From Xanthobacter sp. NM-25 (GTDB lineage: Bacteria; Pseudomonadota; Alphaproteobacteria; Rhizobiales; Xanthobacteraceae): a stretch of DNA of 64,000 bases. The stretch lies in contig NZ_JACBFS010000007.1 of NCBI RefSeq assembly GCF_022138605.1, forward strand, positions 51,001 to 115,000. Reading direction: 5' to 3'. Below are positions 8,243-16,525 of the stretch, piece by piece (positions within the stretch are counted from its first letter, which is position 1; every line of letters begins with the position of its first letter). The notes under the pieces were generated by a model, which was given only the letters and a program-made list of their open reading frames with translations, was not told where the DNA came from and did not search any database. The position numbers were made by a program, and so were the translations under genes.

Positions 8243-9715
8243 ATGCCCCAATCCCTGCCGCCGGACGTGCCGCCCCGCGATCCCGTCACCGGCCAGCCCT
8301 ATCCACGCGATCTCATCGGCTATGGGCGCACGCCGCCCCACCCCCATTGGCCGGGCGAGGCGCGCATCGCGGTGCAGTTCGTCATCAATTACGAGGAAGG
8401 CGGGGAGAACAGCATCCTGCACGGCGATGCCGCCTCGGAAGCCTTTCTGTCGGAGATCATCGGCGCCCAGCCGTGGCCCGGCCAGCGACACATGAACATG
8501 GAGTCCAATTACGAATACGGCGCCCGCGCCGGCTTCTGGCGGCTCCATCGCATGTTCACCAGCCGGGCGATGCCGGTCACCGTCTATGGCGTCGCCACCG
8601 CCATGGCGCGCAACCCCGAGGCCGTCGCGGCCATGCGCGAAGCCGAATGGGAGATCGCCAGCCACGGCTATAAGTGGCTTGAATACAGGGATTTCAGCCG
8701 CGAGGACGAGCGCGCCCACATTCTCGAGGCGGTGCGGCTGCACACCGAGGTCACCGGCGCCCGGCCGCTCGGCTTCTACCAGGGCCGCTCGGCGGAGAAC
8801 ACCATTCCGCTGGCCATGGAGGAAGGCGGCTTCCTCTATCTCGCCGACAGCTATGCCGACGACCTGCCCTATTGGATCACCGGCCCCAAGGGCCCGCAGC
8901 TGATCGTGCCCTATACGCTGGAAGCCAACGACATGCGCTTCTCGGTGGCGGCCGGCTTCGGCTCGGGCACCGAATTCTACGACTATCTGAAAGACAGCTT
9001 CGACTGCCTCTACGCGGAGGGCGAGAGCGCGCCGAAAATGCTGTCCATCGGCCTGCATCCGCGCCTCGTCGGTCGCCCGGGCCGGGCGGCGGCGCTCGGC
9101 CGCTTCCTCGATTATGTGGCGGCCCACGACAAGGTGTGGGTGGCGCGCCGCGTCGACATCGCCCGGCACTGGATCGCCCGGCACCCGCCCAAGGGCGGCT
9201 ACCGCCCCTCCTTCATGCCCAAAGGTCTGTTCGTGGAGCGGTTCGGCGGCGTGTTCGAGCACTCCCCCTGGGTCGCCGAAGGCGCCTATGCCCGCGGCCT
9301 CACCCCGGCGGAGGACACCGCCGCAGGACTGGCCGAGGCCATGAACGCGGTCCTGGAGGCGGCGCCCCGCGAGCAGCAGCTGGCGGTGATCCACGCCCAT
9401 CCCGATCTCGCCGGCAAGCTGGCGGAAGCCAAGCTGCTGACGGCGGACTCCACCGCCGAGCAGGCCTCCGCCGGGCTCGACCGGCTCACGGCGGAGGAGA
9501 AGGCCCGCTTCACCGCCCTCAACGACGCTTACAAGACCAAGTTCGGCTTCGTCTTCATCATGGCCATCCGCGGCCGCAGCAAGGATGAGATCCTCGCCGC
9601 CTTCAGCCGCCGGCTGGAGCATGATGTCGAGGCCGAATTGGCCGAGGCCATCACCCAGATCGAGCGCATCGCCCGCCTGCGGCTCGACCAGATGCTGCCC
9701 GCCACGGCGCCCTGA
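8243..9715 (+). CDS. puuE: Bifunctional allantoinase PuuE / OHCU decarboxylase UraD fusion
   Basis: One 490-residue protein with two purine enzymes. The N-terminal ~310 residues are a cofactor-independent PuuE-type allantoinase of the polysaccharide-deacetylase fold (NYEEGGENSILHGD, ASHGYKWLEYRDF). The C-terminal ~175 residues are UraD, the OHCU decarboxylase that makes S-allantoin (HAHPDLAGKLAEA, then NDAYKTKFGFVFIMAIRGRS). The domain order is opposite to the reaction order: UraD makes the substrate for PuuE. The ATG at 8243 is preferred because an upstream start would overlap hiuH. It follows hiuH by 5 bases and precedes the amidohydrolase by 12. Confidence 0.94.
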   Translation: MPQSLPPDVPPRDPVTGQPYPRDLIGYGRTPPHPHWPGEARIAVQFVINYEEGGENSILHGDAASEAFLSEIIGAQPWPGQRHMNMESNYEYGARAGFWRLHRMFTSRAMPVTVYGVATAMARNPEAVAAMREAEWEIASHGYKWLEYRDFSREDERAHILEAVRLHTEVTGARPLGFYQGRSAENTIPLAMEEGGFLYLADSYADDLPYWITGPKGPQLIVPYTLEANDMRFSVAAGFGSGTEFYDYLKDSFDCLYAEGESAPKMLSIGLHPRLVGRPGRAAALGRFLDYVAAHDKVWVARRVDIARHWIARHPPKGGYRPSFMPKGLFVERFGGVFEHSPWVAEGAYARGLTPAEDTAAGLAEAMNAVLEAAPREQQLAVIHAHPDLAGKLAEAKLLTADSTAEQASAGLDRLTAEEKARFTALNDAYKTKFGFVFIMAIRGRSKDEILAAFSRRLEHDVEAELAEAITQIERIARLRLDQMLPATAP

Positions 9716-9727
9716 GGGAGGCTCACC

Positions 9728-10996
9728 ATGCCCGCCGCTGCCCCGATCGATCCGGCGCCCCTCGACGGCGCCACCCTCACCGAGCGCCTGAAGGAGCTGG
9801 CCGCCTTCTCCGACGTGCCCGGCGAGCTCACCCGCCTCACTTTGTCGCCGGCGCACAAGCGCGCGGCGGCCCAGGTGTCCTTCTGGATGCGCCAGGCCGG
9901 CATGAGCCAGGTGCATATGGATGCCACCGGCACCATCACCGGCCGCTATGCCGCTGACCGAGAGAATGCCAAGACCCTGCTGGTGGGCTCCCATATCGAC
10001 ACGGTGCGCAACGCCGGTATTTACGACGGCAACCTCGGGGTCGTCGTCGCCATCGCCGCGGTGGAGGAGCTCAGCCGCCAGGGCCGGCGGCTGCCGTTCG
10101 CCATCGAGGTGGCGGCCTTCGCCGATGAGGAGGGCGTCCGCTTCCTCTCCACCCTCACCTCCTCCAAGGCCATGGCCGGCCTGTTCGACCCCTCAGCCCT
10201 CGACGACATGGATGCCCAGGGCATCTCCCGGGCCGAGGCGCTCAAGAGCTTCGGCGCCCCGGTGGAAACCCTGGCGGAATGCCGGCGCGATCCCGCGACC
10301 ACCCTCGGCTATGTGGAAGTGCATATCGAGCAGGGGCCGGTGCTGGAGGCGGCGGGCGCGCCGCTGGGCATCGTCACCGGCATCGCCGGCGCCTCCCGGG
10401 GCCATGTGCGGGTCCGCGGCCAGGCCGGCCATTCCGGCACCCTGCCCATGCCCATGCGCCATGATGCTCTGGCCGCCGCCGCCGAGATGATCCTGGCGGT
10501 GGAGGCCCGTGGCCGGGCCGATGCCGACACGCTGGTGACCACCGTGGGCACCCTGCTGGTGGGCGGCGGCGCGGTGAATGTGGTGCCGGGCGAGGTGCAA
10601 TTCTCCCTCGACATCCGCTCGCTCTCCGACGCGTTGCGGGCCCGCGCCATCGCCGACATCGAGGAGGCCGCGCGCGCCATCGCCGCCCATCGCGGGGTTC
10701 AGGTGACGTTCGACATGCGCCACCACGTCCCCGCGGCCCTGTGCCACGGCCCGCTCAAGGATCGCATGGCTGAGGTGGTGGAGGATCTCGGGGTGCCGCT
10801 GGTGCGCCTGCCTTCGGGGGCGGGCCACGATGCCATGGTGTTCCGCGACGTACTGCCCATGGCCATGCTGTTCGTGCGCTCGGAAAATGGCAGCCACAAT
10901 CCGCGTGAATACGCCTCGCCCGCCGACATCGGCCTCGCCGCGCGGGCCCTCTACGCCTTCTTCCTGAAGACCGCCGAGGCGACCACCGACGCCTGA
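9728..10996 (+). CDS. allC: Allantoate amidohydrolase-type M20 Zn hydrolase
   Basis: M20 clan hydantoinase/carbamoylase-family enzyme (422 residues), assigned to allantoate cleavage mainly from context. Motifs: GSHIDTVRNAGIYDGNLGV with metal His and Asp, FADEEGVRF with the catalytic Glu pair, VEVHIEQGPVLE, and a C-terminal SGAGHDAM segment that carries a metal His. It has a strong ribosome site (GAGGGAGG) just before the ATG and lies 12 bases after puuE-uraD. Ureidoglycolate or N-carbamoyl-amino-acid hydrolases are close relatives, so the exact substrate is less sure than the family. Confidence 0.85.
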   Translation: MPAAAPIDPAPLDGATLTERLKELAAFSDVPGELTRLTLSPAHKRAAAQVSFWMRQAGMSQVHMDATGTITGRYAADRENAKTLLVGSHIDTVRNAGIYDGNLGVVVAIAAVEELSRQGRRLPFAIEVAAFADEEGVRFLSTLTSSKAMAGLFDPSALDDMDAQGISRAEALKSFGAPVETLAECRRDPATTLGYVEVHIEQGPVLEAAGAPLGIVTGIAGASRGHVRVRGQAGHSGTLPMPMRHDALAAAAEMILAVEARGRADADTLVTTVGTLLVGGGAVNVVPGEVQFSLDIRSLSDALRARAIADIEEAARAIAAHRGVQVTFDMRHHVPAALCHGPLKDRMAEVVEDLGVPLVRLPSGAGHDAMVFRDVLPMAMLFVRSENGSHNPREYASPADIGLAARALYAFFLKTAEATTDA

Positions 10997-11062
10997 ACGC
11001 GGCGCGGTCAGGCGCAAGGGGCGCGGAGAACCGACGCCCTTAGGCGCAACGAAGGTTTGAAA

Positions 11063-11082
11063 CCGACGCCGTCAGGCGTCGG
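11063..11082. terminator. Hairpin across the hslO stop codon
   Basis: Perfect arms CCGACGCC and GGCGTCGG with loop GTCA. It spans the 3' end of hslO and lies between it and the convergent allC-type gene. There is no T-run, so termination is only suggested. Confidence 0.4.
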
Positions 11083-12070
11083 TGTGGCCGCCCAGGACTT
11101 CCTCGGCGGTGAAGCCGTAGCTGCGGCCGCAGAACTCGCAGGTGACGGAGACCTTGCCGTCGTCCTGGATCATGCCGCGCCGCTCCTCCACGGAGAAGGA
11201 GGCGAGCACGCCGGCCACCCGTTCCCGATTGCAGGAGCAGTGGGCGGTCATCGGCAGCGCCTCGAACACGCGGACCCCGCGTTCGTGGAACAGGCGGAAC
11301 AAGAGCCGCTCGCTGGACAGATCCTTGTCCAGCAGCTCCACATCCTCCAGCGTGCCCACCAGGGAGCGCGCCTCGGTCCAGGCATCGTCCTCGGCGAGGG
11401 CGTGGCCCTCGGTGCCCGCCGGCGCATCGCCGGGGTGAAGATCAGCCATGCGGGCGCGGGAGGGATCGTCGGGCAGGAACTGGGCGAGCAGCCCGCCCGC
11501 CCGCCAGGACGAGGCCTTGCCGCCGGGCCGCACCTCCTCGCCCACGGCGAGGCGCACCCGGGTGGGGATCTGCTCGGACTGCTGGAAATACTCGTGGGCG
11601 GCCGCCTCCAGTCCCTCGCCATCCAGCGCCACGACGCCCTGGTAGCGATTGGTGGACAGGCCCTGGTCGATGGTCATGGCCAGATGCCCGCGCCCCAGCA
11701 GATCCGCCGGGCTGGTGGCATTGCGGCGCTCGGCCTCGGCCAGCGCATCCTTGTCGAAGCGGGCATAGGCGCGGATCTTGTCGGGGCTGACGAAGTCGGC
11801 CACCACCATGTCCACCGGCCCGTCGGTCTGGGTCTGTAGGATGAAGCGGCCCTCGAACTTGAGGGACGAGCCGAGCAGCACGGCCAGCGTCACCGCCTCG
11901 CCCACCACCCGCTTCACCGCCGGGGGATAATCATGGTGGGCCAGCACCGCGTCGAGGGTCGGCCCCAGGCGCACGATGCGCCCTCGCAGATCGAGGGCAT
12001 CCACCTGAAAAGCGGTGACGATATCGTCCTGCGCGACGTCACTGGCGCCACGCGAGCGCTCGGCACTCAT
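11072..12070 (-). CDS. hslO: Hsp33 redox-regulated chaperone
   Basis: Cytoplasmic holdase switched on by oxidation of a zinc-bound cysteine cluster. The four cysteines are present as CSC (in TAHCSCNRERV) and CEFC (in VTCEFCGRSYGF), about 30 residues apart near the C-terminus. The N-terminal domain shows VGEAVTLAVLLGSSLKFEGRF. I chose the ATG at 12070 because a GGGAGGA ribosome site sits just ahead of it; a longer frame upstream lacks family similarity. The length is 332 residues. It follows argF on the same strand with a gap of about 110 bases. Confidence 0.95.
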   Translation of the reverse strand: MSAERSRGASDVAQDDIVTAFQVDALDLRGRIVRLGPTLDAVLAHHDYPPAVKRVVGEAVTLAVLLGSSLKFEGRFILQTQTDGPVDMVVADFVSPDKIRAYARFDKDALAEAERRNATSPADLLGRGHLAMTIDQGLSTNRYQGVVALDGEGLEAAAHEYFQQSEQIPTRVRLAVGEEVRPGGKASSWRAGGLLAQFLPDDPSRARMADLHPGDAPAGTEGHALAEDDAWTEARSLVGTLEDVELLDKDLSSERLLFRLFHERGVRVFEALPMTAHCSCNRERVAGVLASFSVEERRGMIQDDGKVSVTCEFCGRSYGFTAEEVLGGHTDA

Positions 12071-12181
12071 GCGCTCCTCCCTGAAAGGATGGCCATGCGC
12101 CCCGGCAAGCGCGGCGCATGGAACACGACATGCCCCCTCATAGCGCGGCGCCGCGGCCTCGGCCACAGCGGCGCGATGGGG

Positions 12182-13111
12182 TCAGCTGCCCGCGGCGTGG
12201 AAACACCAGGCAAGGATGCCCTTCTGCGCGTGCAGGCGGTTCTCCGCCTCGTCGAACACCACCGACTGCGGCCCATCCATCACCTCGCTGGTCACCTCCT
12301 CGCCGCGATGGGCGGGCAGGCAATGCATGAAGATGGCGTCCTTGTGGGCGCGGGCCATCAGGGCACCGTTGACCTGATAGGGCTTCAGCAGATTGTGCCG
12401 GCGCTCCGCCTCCTTGTCGCCCATGGAGACCCAGGTGTCGGTGAGGACGCAGTCCACCCCCTCCACCGCCTCTTCCGGATCCCGCATGAAGGTGACCTTG
12501 GCCTTGGTGCGCTTCACGAAATCCTTCAGCGCCTGGCGCGGGCCCAGCTCCTTCGGCGTCGCCACCTTCATGGAGAAATCGAACCGCTCGGCGGCATGCA
12601 CCCACGAGACCAGCACATTGTTGGCATCGCCGGTCCAGGCCACCTGCCGGCCCCGGATGGGGCCGCGGTGTTCCTCGAAGGTCATCACATCCGCCATCAC
12701 CTGACAGGGATGCGACACGCGGGTGAGCCCGTTGATGACCGGAACGGTGGCATAGGCCGCCAGTTCCATCAGGTCGTCATGGTCCAGGATGCGGATCATG
12801 ATGGCATCGACGAAGCGCGACAGCACGCGCGCCGTATCGGCGATGGTTTCGCCGCGGCCGAGCTGCATCTCGGCGCCGGTGAGCATCACCGTCTCGCCGC
12901 CCAGCTGGCGCATGCCCACGTCGAACGACACCCGGGTCCGGGTGGAGGGCTTGTCGAACACCATCGCCAGGGTCTTGCCCACCAGCGGGCGTTCTTCTTC
13001 CCCCGCCTTCCGCTTTGCCTTGAGATCCTTGGACAATTCCAGAACCCGCCGCAGCTCGGCCGCCGGGATTTCCGACAGGTCGAGGAAGTGGCGCACACCG
13101 TTCTTCGTCAT
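12182..13111 (-). CDS. argF: Ornithine carbamoyltransferase
   Basis: Makes citrulline from ornithine and carbamoyl phosphate in arginine synthesis; 309 residues. The carbamoyl-phosphate loop STRTR is at 56-60. HPCQ appears in VSHPCQVMAD, the ornithine motif as DTWVSMGD, and the HCLP loop near 263-266. The ATG overlaps the argD stop as ATGA, so translation is coupled to argD. An in-frame extension upstream of this ATG runs inside argD and is spurious. Confidence 0.97.
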   Translation of the reverse strand: MTKNGVRHFLDLSEIPAAELRRVLELSKDLKAKRKAGEEERPLVGKTLAMVFDKPSTRTRVSFDVGMRQLGGETVMLTGAEMQLGRGETIADTARVLSRFVDAIMIRILDHDDLMELAAYATVPVINGLTRVSHPCQVMADVMTFEEHRGPIRGRQVAWTGDANNVLVSWVHAAERFDFSMKVATPKELGPRQALKDFVKRTKAKVTFMRDPEEAVEGVDCVLTDTWVSMGDKEAERRHNLLKPYQVNGALMARAHKDAIFMHCLPAHRGEEVTSEVMDGPQSVVFDEAENRLHAQKGILAWCFHAAGS

Positions 13112-14316
13112 TCCGCAGCCCCCTTGACCGGAGCGGAGGCCAGCGCCTGCTCCAGCCGCACACATGCGGCCTCGATCTTCTCCACAGCCAGATCCGCCTC
13201 GTCCGCCGAAACGGTCAGCGGCGGCAGCAGCCGCACCACATTGTCGGCGGCGCCGGGCGCGAGCAGTCCCTCGACCCGCAACGCCACCACCAGATCGGCG
13301 GCCGGCACCTGGGCCTTCAGACCCAGCAGCAGCCCCCGTCCACGCACCTCCGCAAGGATCTGCGGATGGCGCGCGGCCACCGCGCCCAGCTTTTCCACGA
13401 GCCGGGCGCTGATGGCATTCACATGGTCGAGGAAGCCCTCGGCCAGAACAATGTCGAGCACCGCGTTGCCCACCGCCATGGCGAGCGGGTTGCCGCCGTA
13501 GGTGGAGCCGTGGGTGCCCAGAGTCATGCCCTTGGCGGCCACCTCGGTGGCGAGGCACGCCCCCATGGGGAAGCCGCCGCCGATGCCCTTGGCCACCGCC
13601 ATGATGTCCGGCGTGATGCCGGCCCATTCATGGGCGAACAGCTTGCCGGTGCGGCCGACGCCGGACTGCACCTCGTCCAGCACCAGCAGCAGGCCCTTCT
13701 CGTCGCACAGGGCGCGCAGGCCCTTCAGGAAGGATTCCGGCGGCACGCGCACGCCGCCTTCACCCTGCACCGGCTCCAGCAGGATGGCGCCGGTCTGATG
13801 GGTGATCGCGGCCTTCACCGCGTCGAGATCGCCGAACGGCACATGGTCGAAGCCGGGCAGCGCCGGCTCGAACCCCTCCAGATACTTGGCATTGCCGCCG
13901 GCCGAGATGGTGGCCAGCGTGCGGCCATGGAAGGCGCCCTGGAAGGTGATGATCCGGTTCTTCTCCGGATTGCCGTTGGCGAACTGATACTTGCGCGCCA
14001 TCTTGATGGCGCACTCCAGCGCTTCCGCACCGGAATTGGTGAAGAACATGGTGTCAGCGAAGGTGACCGCCGACAGCCGCGCGGCCAATTCTTCGCCGCC
14101 GGGAATGCGGAACAAGTTGGAGGTGTGCCACAGCTTGTGCGCCTGGGCGCTCAGCGCCTTCACCAGATAGGGATGCGCATGGCCGAGCACGTTCACCGCG
14201 ATGCCGGCGGTGAAATCGAGATAACGTCGCCCGTCCGTCGTGACGAGCCAGCAGCCCTCTCCCCGCTCGAATTCGAGGTCGATGCGCGCATAGGTCGGCA
14301 GAACGGCGGTGATCAC
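13108..14316 (-). CDS. argD: Acetylornithine aminotransferase
   Basis: PLP enzyme converting N-acetylglutamate semialdehyde to acetylornithine, possibly also acting in lysine synthesis. Visible motifs are TNSGAEALECA (PLP phosphate site), LEPVQGEGGV, VLDEVQSGVGRTG and the PLP lysine in MAVAKGIGGGFPMG. The GTG at 14316 is chosen because a strong AGGAGG lies 6 bases upstream and the protein then begins ITAVLPTYAR, the family start; this gives 402 residues. It is first in the argD-argF operon and has a long structured leader with its own promoter. Confidence 0.96.
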   Translation of the reverse strand: MITAVLPTYARIDLEFERGEGCWLVTTDGRRYLDFTAGIAVNVLGHAHPYLVKALSAQAHKLWHTSNLFRIPGGEELAARLSAVTFADTMFFTNSGAEALECAIKMARKYQFANGNPEKNRIITFQGAFHGRTLATISAGGNAKYLEGFEPALPGFDHVPFGDLDAVKAAITHQTGAILLEPVQGEGGVRVPPESFLKGLRALCDEKGLLLVLDEVQSGVGRTGKLFAHEWAGITPDIMAVAKGIGGGFPMGACLATEVAAKGMTLGTHGSTYGGNPLAMAVGNAVLDIVLAEGFLDHVNAISARLVEKLGAVAARHPQILAEVRGRGLLLGLKAQVPAADLVVALRVEGLLAPGAADNVVRLLPPLTVSADEADLAVEKIEAACVRLEQALASAPVKGAAE

Positions 14317-14490
14317 GAGATCCTCCTGAATGCGCCTCCGCCGACACGCAGGCCGACGAAGACAGCAGTCTCCTTCTTCGGGTGGGGCCGCACCCGGCCC
14401 CGGGCTTGTCCCCTTCCAATGGGGACGGCCGGACCTTGTCCGATCAGGGCGGGATGCCCCGTTCGGACCGGGCCCGGGCAAGCGGGAATT

Positions 14491-14521
14491 AAAAAGGGCC
14501 GCCCCAGCGGGGGAGCGGCCC
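14491..14521 (-). terminator. Terminator-like hairpin at the start of the argD leader
   Basis: Reading leftward, arms GGGCCGC and GCGGCCC (outer 7 bp, plus an inner 3-bp GC stem) at 14496-14521 are followed by TTTTT and AATT at 14487-14495. It sits only a few bases after the predicted argD start site and about 175 bases before the argD GTG, so it should act on argD transcription itself. The rest of the leader (14385-14490) has further inverted repeats such as GTCCCC/GGGGAC. Confidence 0.6.
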
Positions 14522-14531
14522 GACGCCCGGA

Positions 14532-14559
14532 ATACTAATGATCGCGCGCGCGAGGTCAA
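14532..14559 (-). promoter_or_regulatory. Predicted sigma-70 promoter for argD-argF
   Basis: Reading leftward, a -35 box TTGACC (14554-14559) and a -10 box TAGTAT (14532-14537) are 16 bases apart. Transcription would start near 14525, immediately before the terminator-like hairpin. Confidence 0.65.
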
Positions 14560-14920
14560 CAGATCTCCAAAGCCGCGCCAAAGAGCGGCACCTTCCAGGC
14601 CCGCGCTCCACGTCCATGCTCCAGACCCGTGCGCGCGCGGATCGTCCCATCGGCAACGATCTGGGGAAAACAGCCCGTGAGTGTTAACGGACTCTGTCGC
14701 CGGCGGCCGCCATATTGTAGCGTATTGAACATCGCCTACGAGATCTCGTGCGACCGACCTTCCTGGGACCTGCGGGTGTTAACGTTTCGCGTGCCATGTG
14801 GCGGCGGGATCGGGAAGAGAGTCCGAGTCCTCTCAGGCAGCATGGCGGTGCTGTCGGTGAGGCGATGTTGGGACGTCGCCCACGGGTGACGTCAGCTGAT
14901 GCGGCAAATGGAGAAGAGCG
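14560..14920 (+). promoter_or_regulatory. gcrA upstream region
   Basis: A 361-base non-coding stretch before gcrA. It is less GC-rich than its surroundings and has two direct copies of GTGTTAACG (14681-14689 and 14776-14784), each containing the palindrome GTTAAC. GANTC methylation sites lie at 14690, 14819 and 14825. AT-rich text (CATATTGTAG, GTATTGAAC) near 14710-14730 could hold a -10 box, but I could not fix a promoter. No gene is seen. Confidence 0.4.
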
Positions 14921-15445
14921 ATGAGCTGGAATGACGAGCGCGTCGAACTCTTGAAGAAGCTCTGGAGCGAAGGCCTCTCCGCGAGCCAGATTGCAGCCGA
15001 GCTCGGCGAAGTGACCCGCAATGCGGTGATCGGCAAGGTGCATCGCCTCGGCCTGTCCGGCCGCACCAAGGCGGCGCCCGCCCCCACCACCCGTCCGCGC
15101 ACCAGCGCCCGGCCGGAAGGGCGCGAGCAGGCCCGGCCACAGCGGCCACTCACCCAGGGCAACGTGGCCCTGGCCCCCGAGCTCGAAGACCTGGTGGAGG
15201 AAGCTCCCGCCCCCGCGCCGGAGCCCGAGATGGCCAGCAACGTGGTGCCCATGGGCCAGCGCTGCACCATCATGAACCTCACCGAAAGCACCTGCCGCTG
15301 GCCCATGGGCGAGCCGGGCACGGACAGCTTCTATTTCTGCGGCTCCAAGAGCAATCCGGGCTCGCCCTATTGCGCGCACCACGCCCGCATCGCCTATCAG
15401 CCGGTCCAGGATCGCCGTCGCGATCGTCGGCTGGCCTATCTCTGA
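14921..15445 (+). CDS. gcrA: GcrA cell-cycle regulator
   Basis: Alphaproteobacterial cell-cycle transcription factor that binds sigma-70 RNA polymerase and responds to GANTC methylation. The N-terminus is a conserved HTH domain: MSWNDERVELLKKLW, then GLSASQIAAELG and TRNAVIGKVHRLGLSGR. After a Pro/Ala/Arg-rich linker comes the sigma-binding C-terminal part, with Cys/His-containing text (CTIMNLTESTCRWPMG, FYFCG, YCAHHARIAYQP). The 174 residues are normal. It is a single gene, divergent from argD and convergent with phoB. Confidence 0.97.
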   Translation: MSWNDERVELLKKLWSEGLSASQIAAELGEVTRNAVIGKVHRLGLSGRTKAAPAPTTRPRTSARPEGREQARPQRPLTQGNVALAPELEDLVEEAPAPAPEPEMASNVVPMGQRCTIMNLTESTCRWPMGEPGTDSFYFCGSKSNPGSPYCAHHARIAYQPVQDRRRDRRLAYL

Positions 15446-15455
15446 GCCGTCAACG

Positions 15456-15475
15456 CCGGCCCCATCCGGGGCCGG
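15456..15475. terminator. Hairpin downstream of gcrA
   Basis: Perfect 8-bp arms CCGGCCCC and GGGGCCGG around loop ATCC, starting 11 bases after the gcrA stop codon. It lacks a T-run. A second palindrome, CATGCCTG-GAG-CAGGCATG (15561-15579), lies in the remaining gap before phoB; no gene is seen in 15446-15716. Confidence 0.45.
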
Positions 15476-15716
15476 GTCGGCCATCGCCACCTGATGGCGC
15501 GGCGAGCCCATGAAGGCGTCCTCCCCCCGGGCAAGGCCGGGCGGCGGTGGGCGCCTTTGTCATGCCTGGAGCAGGCATGCCCCGGCCACGCGCGGGCCAC
15601 GGCGCCAAGCGACGTCAATGCCCCGCAGCCGGACGGGCGCCCCCAATGGCGCGCAGCACGGGCCCCACGCCCTTTCGCCACGCGGCGACCGGCACCCGAA
15701 CCTCGAGCGACGCGCC

Positions 15717-16418
15717 TCAGCTGGCGCGGGCGAACATTTCGTTGAAGGAATAGCCGGCGCCACGCACGGTGCGGATGGGATCCAGCTGGCGGCCGCGGTT
15801 GAGCGCCTTGCGCAGCCGGCCCACGTGCACATCCACGGTGCGCTCGTCGATATAGACGTCCTGGCCCCACACCCCGTCGAGCAGCTGCTCGCGGGAAAAC
15901 ACGCGGCCGGGGCTCTGCATCAGAAACTCCAACAGGCGGAACTCGGTGGGGCCGAGATGAATCTCGCGACCGCCGCGATGCACCCGGTGGGTCTCGCGGT
16001 CGAGCTCGATGTCACCGGCCCGCAGCAGGGTCGCCACATGCTCGGGCTTGGCCCGGCGCAGCAGGGCCCGCACCCGCGCCAGCAGCTCGGGCACCGAGAA
16101 CGGCTTCACCACATAATCGTCGGCGCCGGTGGCCAGGCCCCGCACCCGCTCGGTTTCCTCGCCGCGGGCGGTGAGCATGATGACCGGCAGGCGCTCGGTT
16201 TCCGGACGGGTGCGCAGCCGGCGGCACAGCTCGATGCCGGAGAGCCCCGGCAGCATCCAGTCGAGGATGACGAGATCCGGTACGCTCTCGCGCAGCCGCG
16301 TCTCGGCGTCGTCGCCGCGGTCGACACTTTCCACGCCGTAGCCTTCCGACTCCAGATTGTAGCGGAGCAGAAGGGTCAGGGGTTCCTCGTCCTCGACGAT
16401 CAGAATACGCGCCGGCAC
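15717..16418 (-). CDS. phoB: Phosphate regulon response regulator PhoB
   Basis: OmpR-family response regulator, 233 residues. The receiver domain has phospho-acceptor D53 in LVILDWMLPG, the acidic pair near E10/D11 and the Lys of VVKPFS. A winged-helix DNA-binding domain follows (LLDGVWGQDVYIDERTVDVH, then RTVRGAGYSF). It activates pho genes at Pho boxes when phosphorylated by PhoR. It is last in the leftward phoR-pst-phoU-phoB cluster, 107 bases after phoU. Confidence 0.96.
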   Translation of the reverse strand: MPARILIVEDEEPLTLLLRYNLESEGYGVESVDRGDDAETRLRESVPDLVILDWMLPGLSGIELCRRLRTRPETERLPVIMLTARGEETERVRGLATGADDYVVKPFSVPELLARVRALLRRAKPEHVATLLRAGDIELDRETHRVHRGGREIHLGPTEFRLLEFLMQSPGRVFSREQLLDGVWGQDVYIDERTVDVHVGRLRKALNRGRQLDPIRTVRGAGYSFNEMFARAS

Positions 16419-16525
16419 AGTTTCTCACCCATCGAACAAAGCTCGCCTCACATCCGACCGCACCGCGACGGCGACGGAGCCAAGGCGACGGCCTGCGCCG
16501 TCCCACCCCGCGCCGCCAGCCGCGT

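Noticed and set aside
13112..13627. In-frame upstream extension of argF
   Set aside because: It lies wholly inside argD in another frame; the ATGA overlap and family length fix the start at 13111.
14690..14829. Three GANTC sites upstream of gcrA as an enriched methylation-control cluster
   Set aside because: About two would be expected by chance in this length, so the count alone means little.
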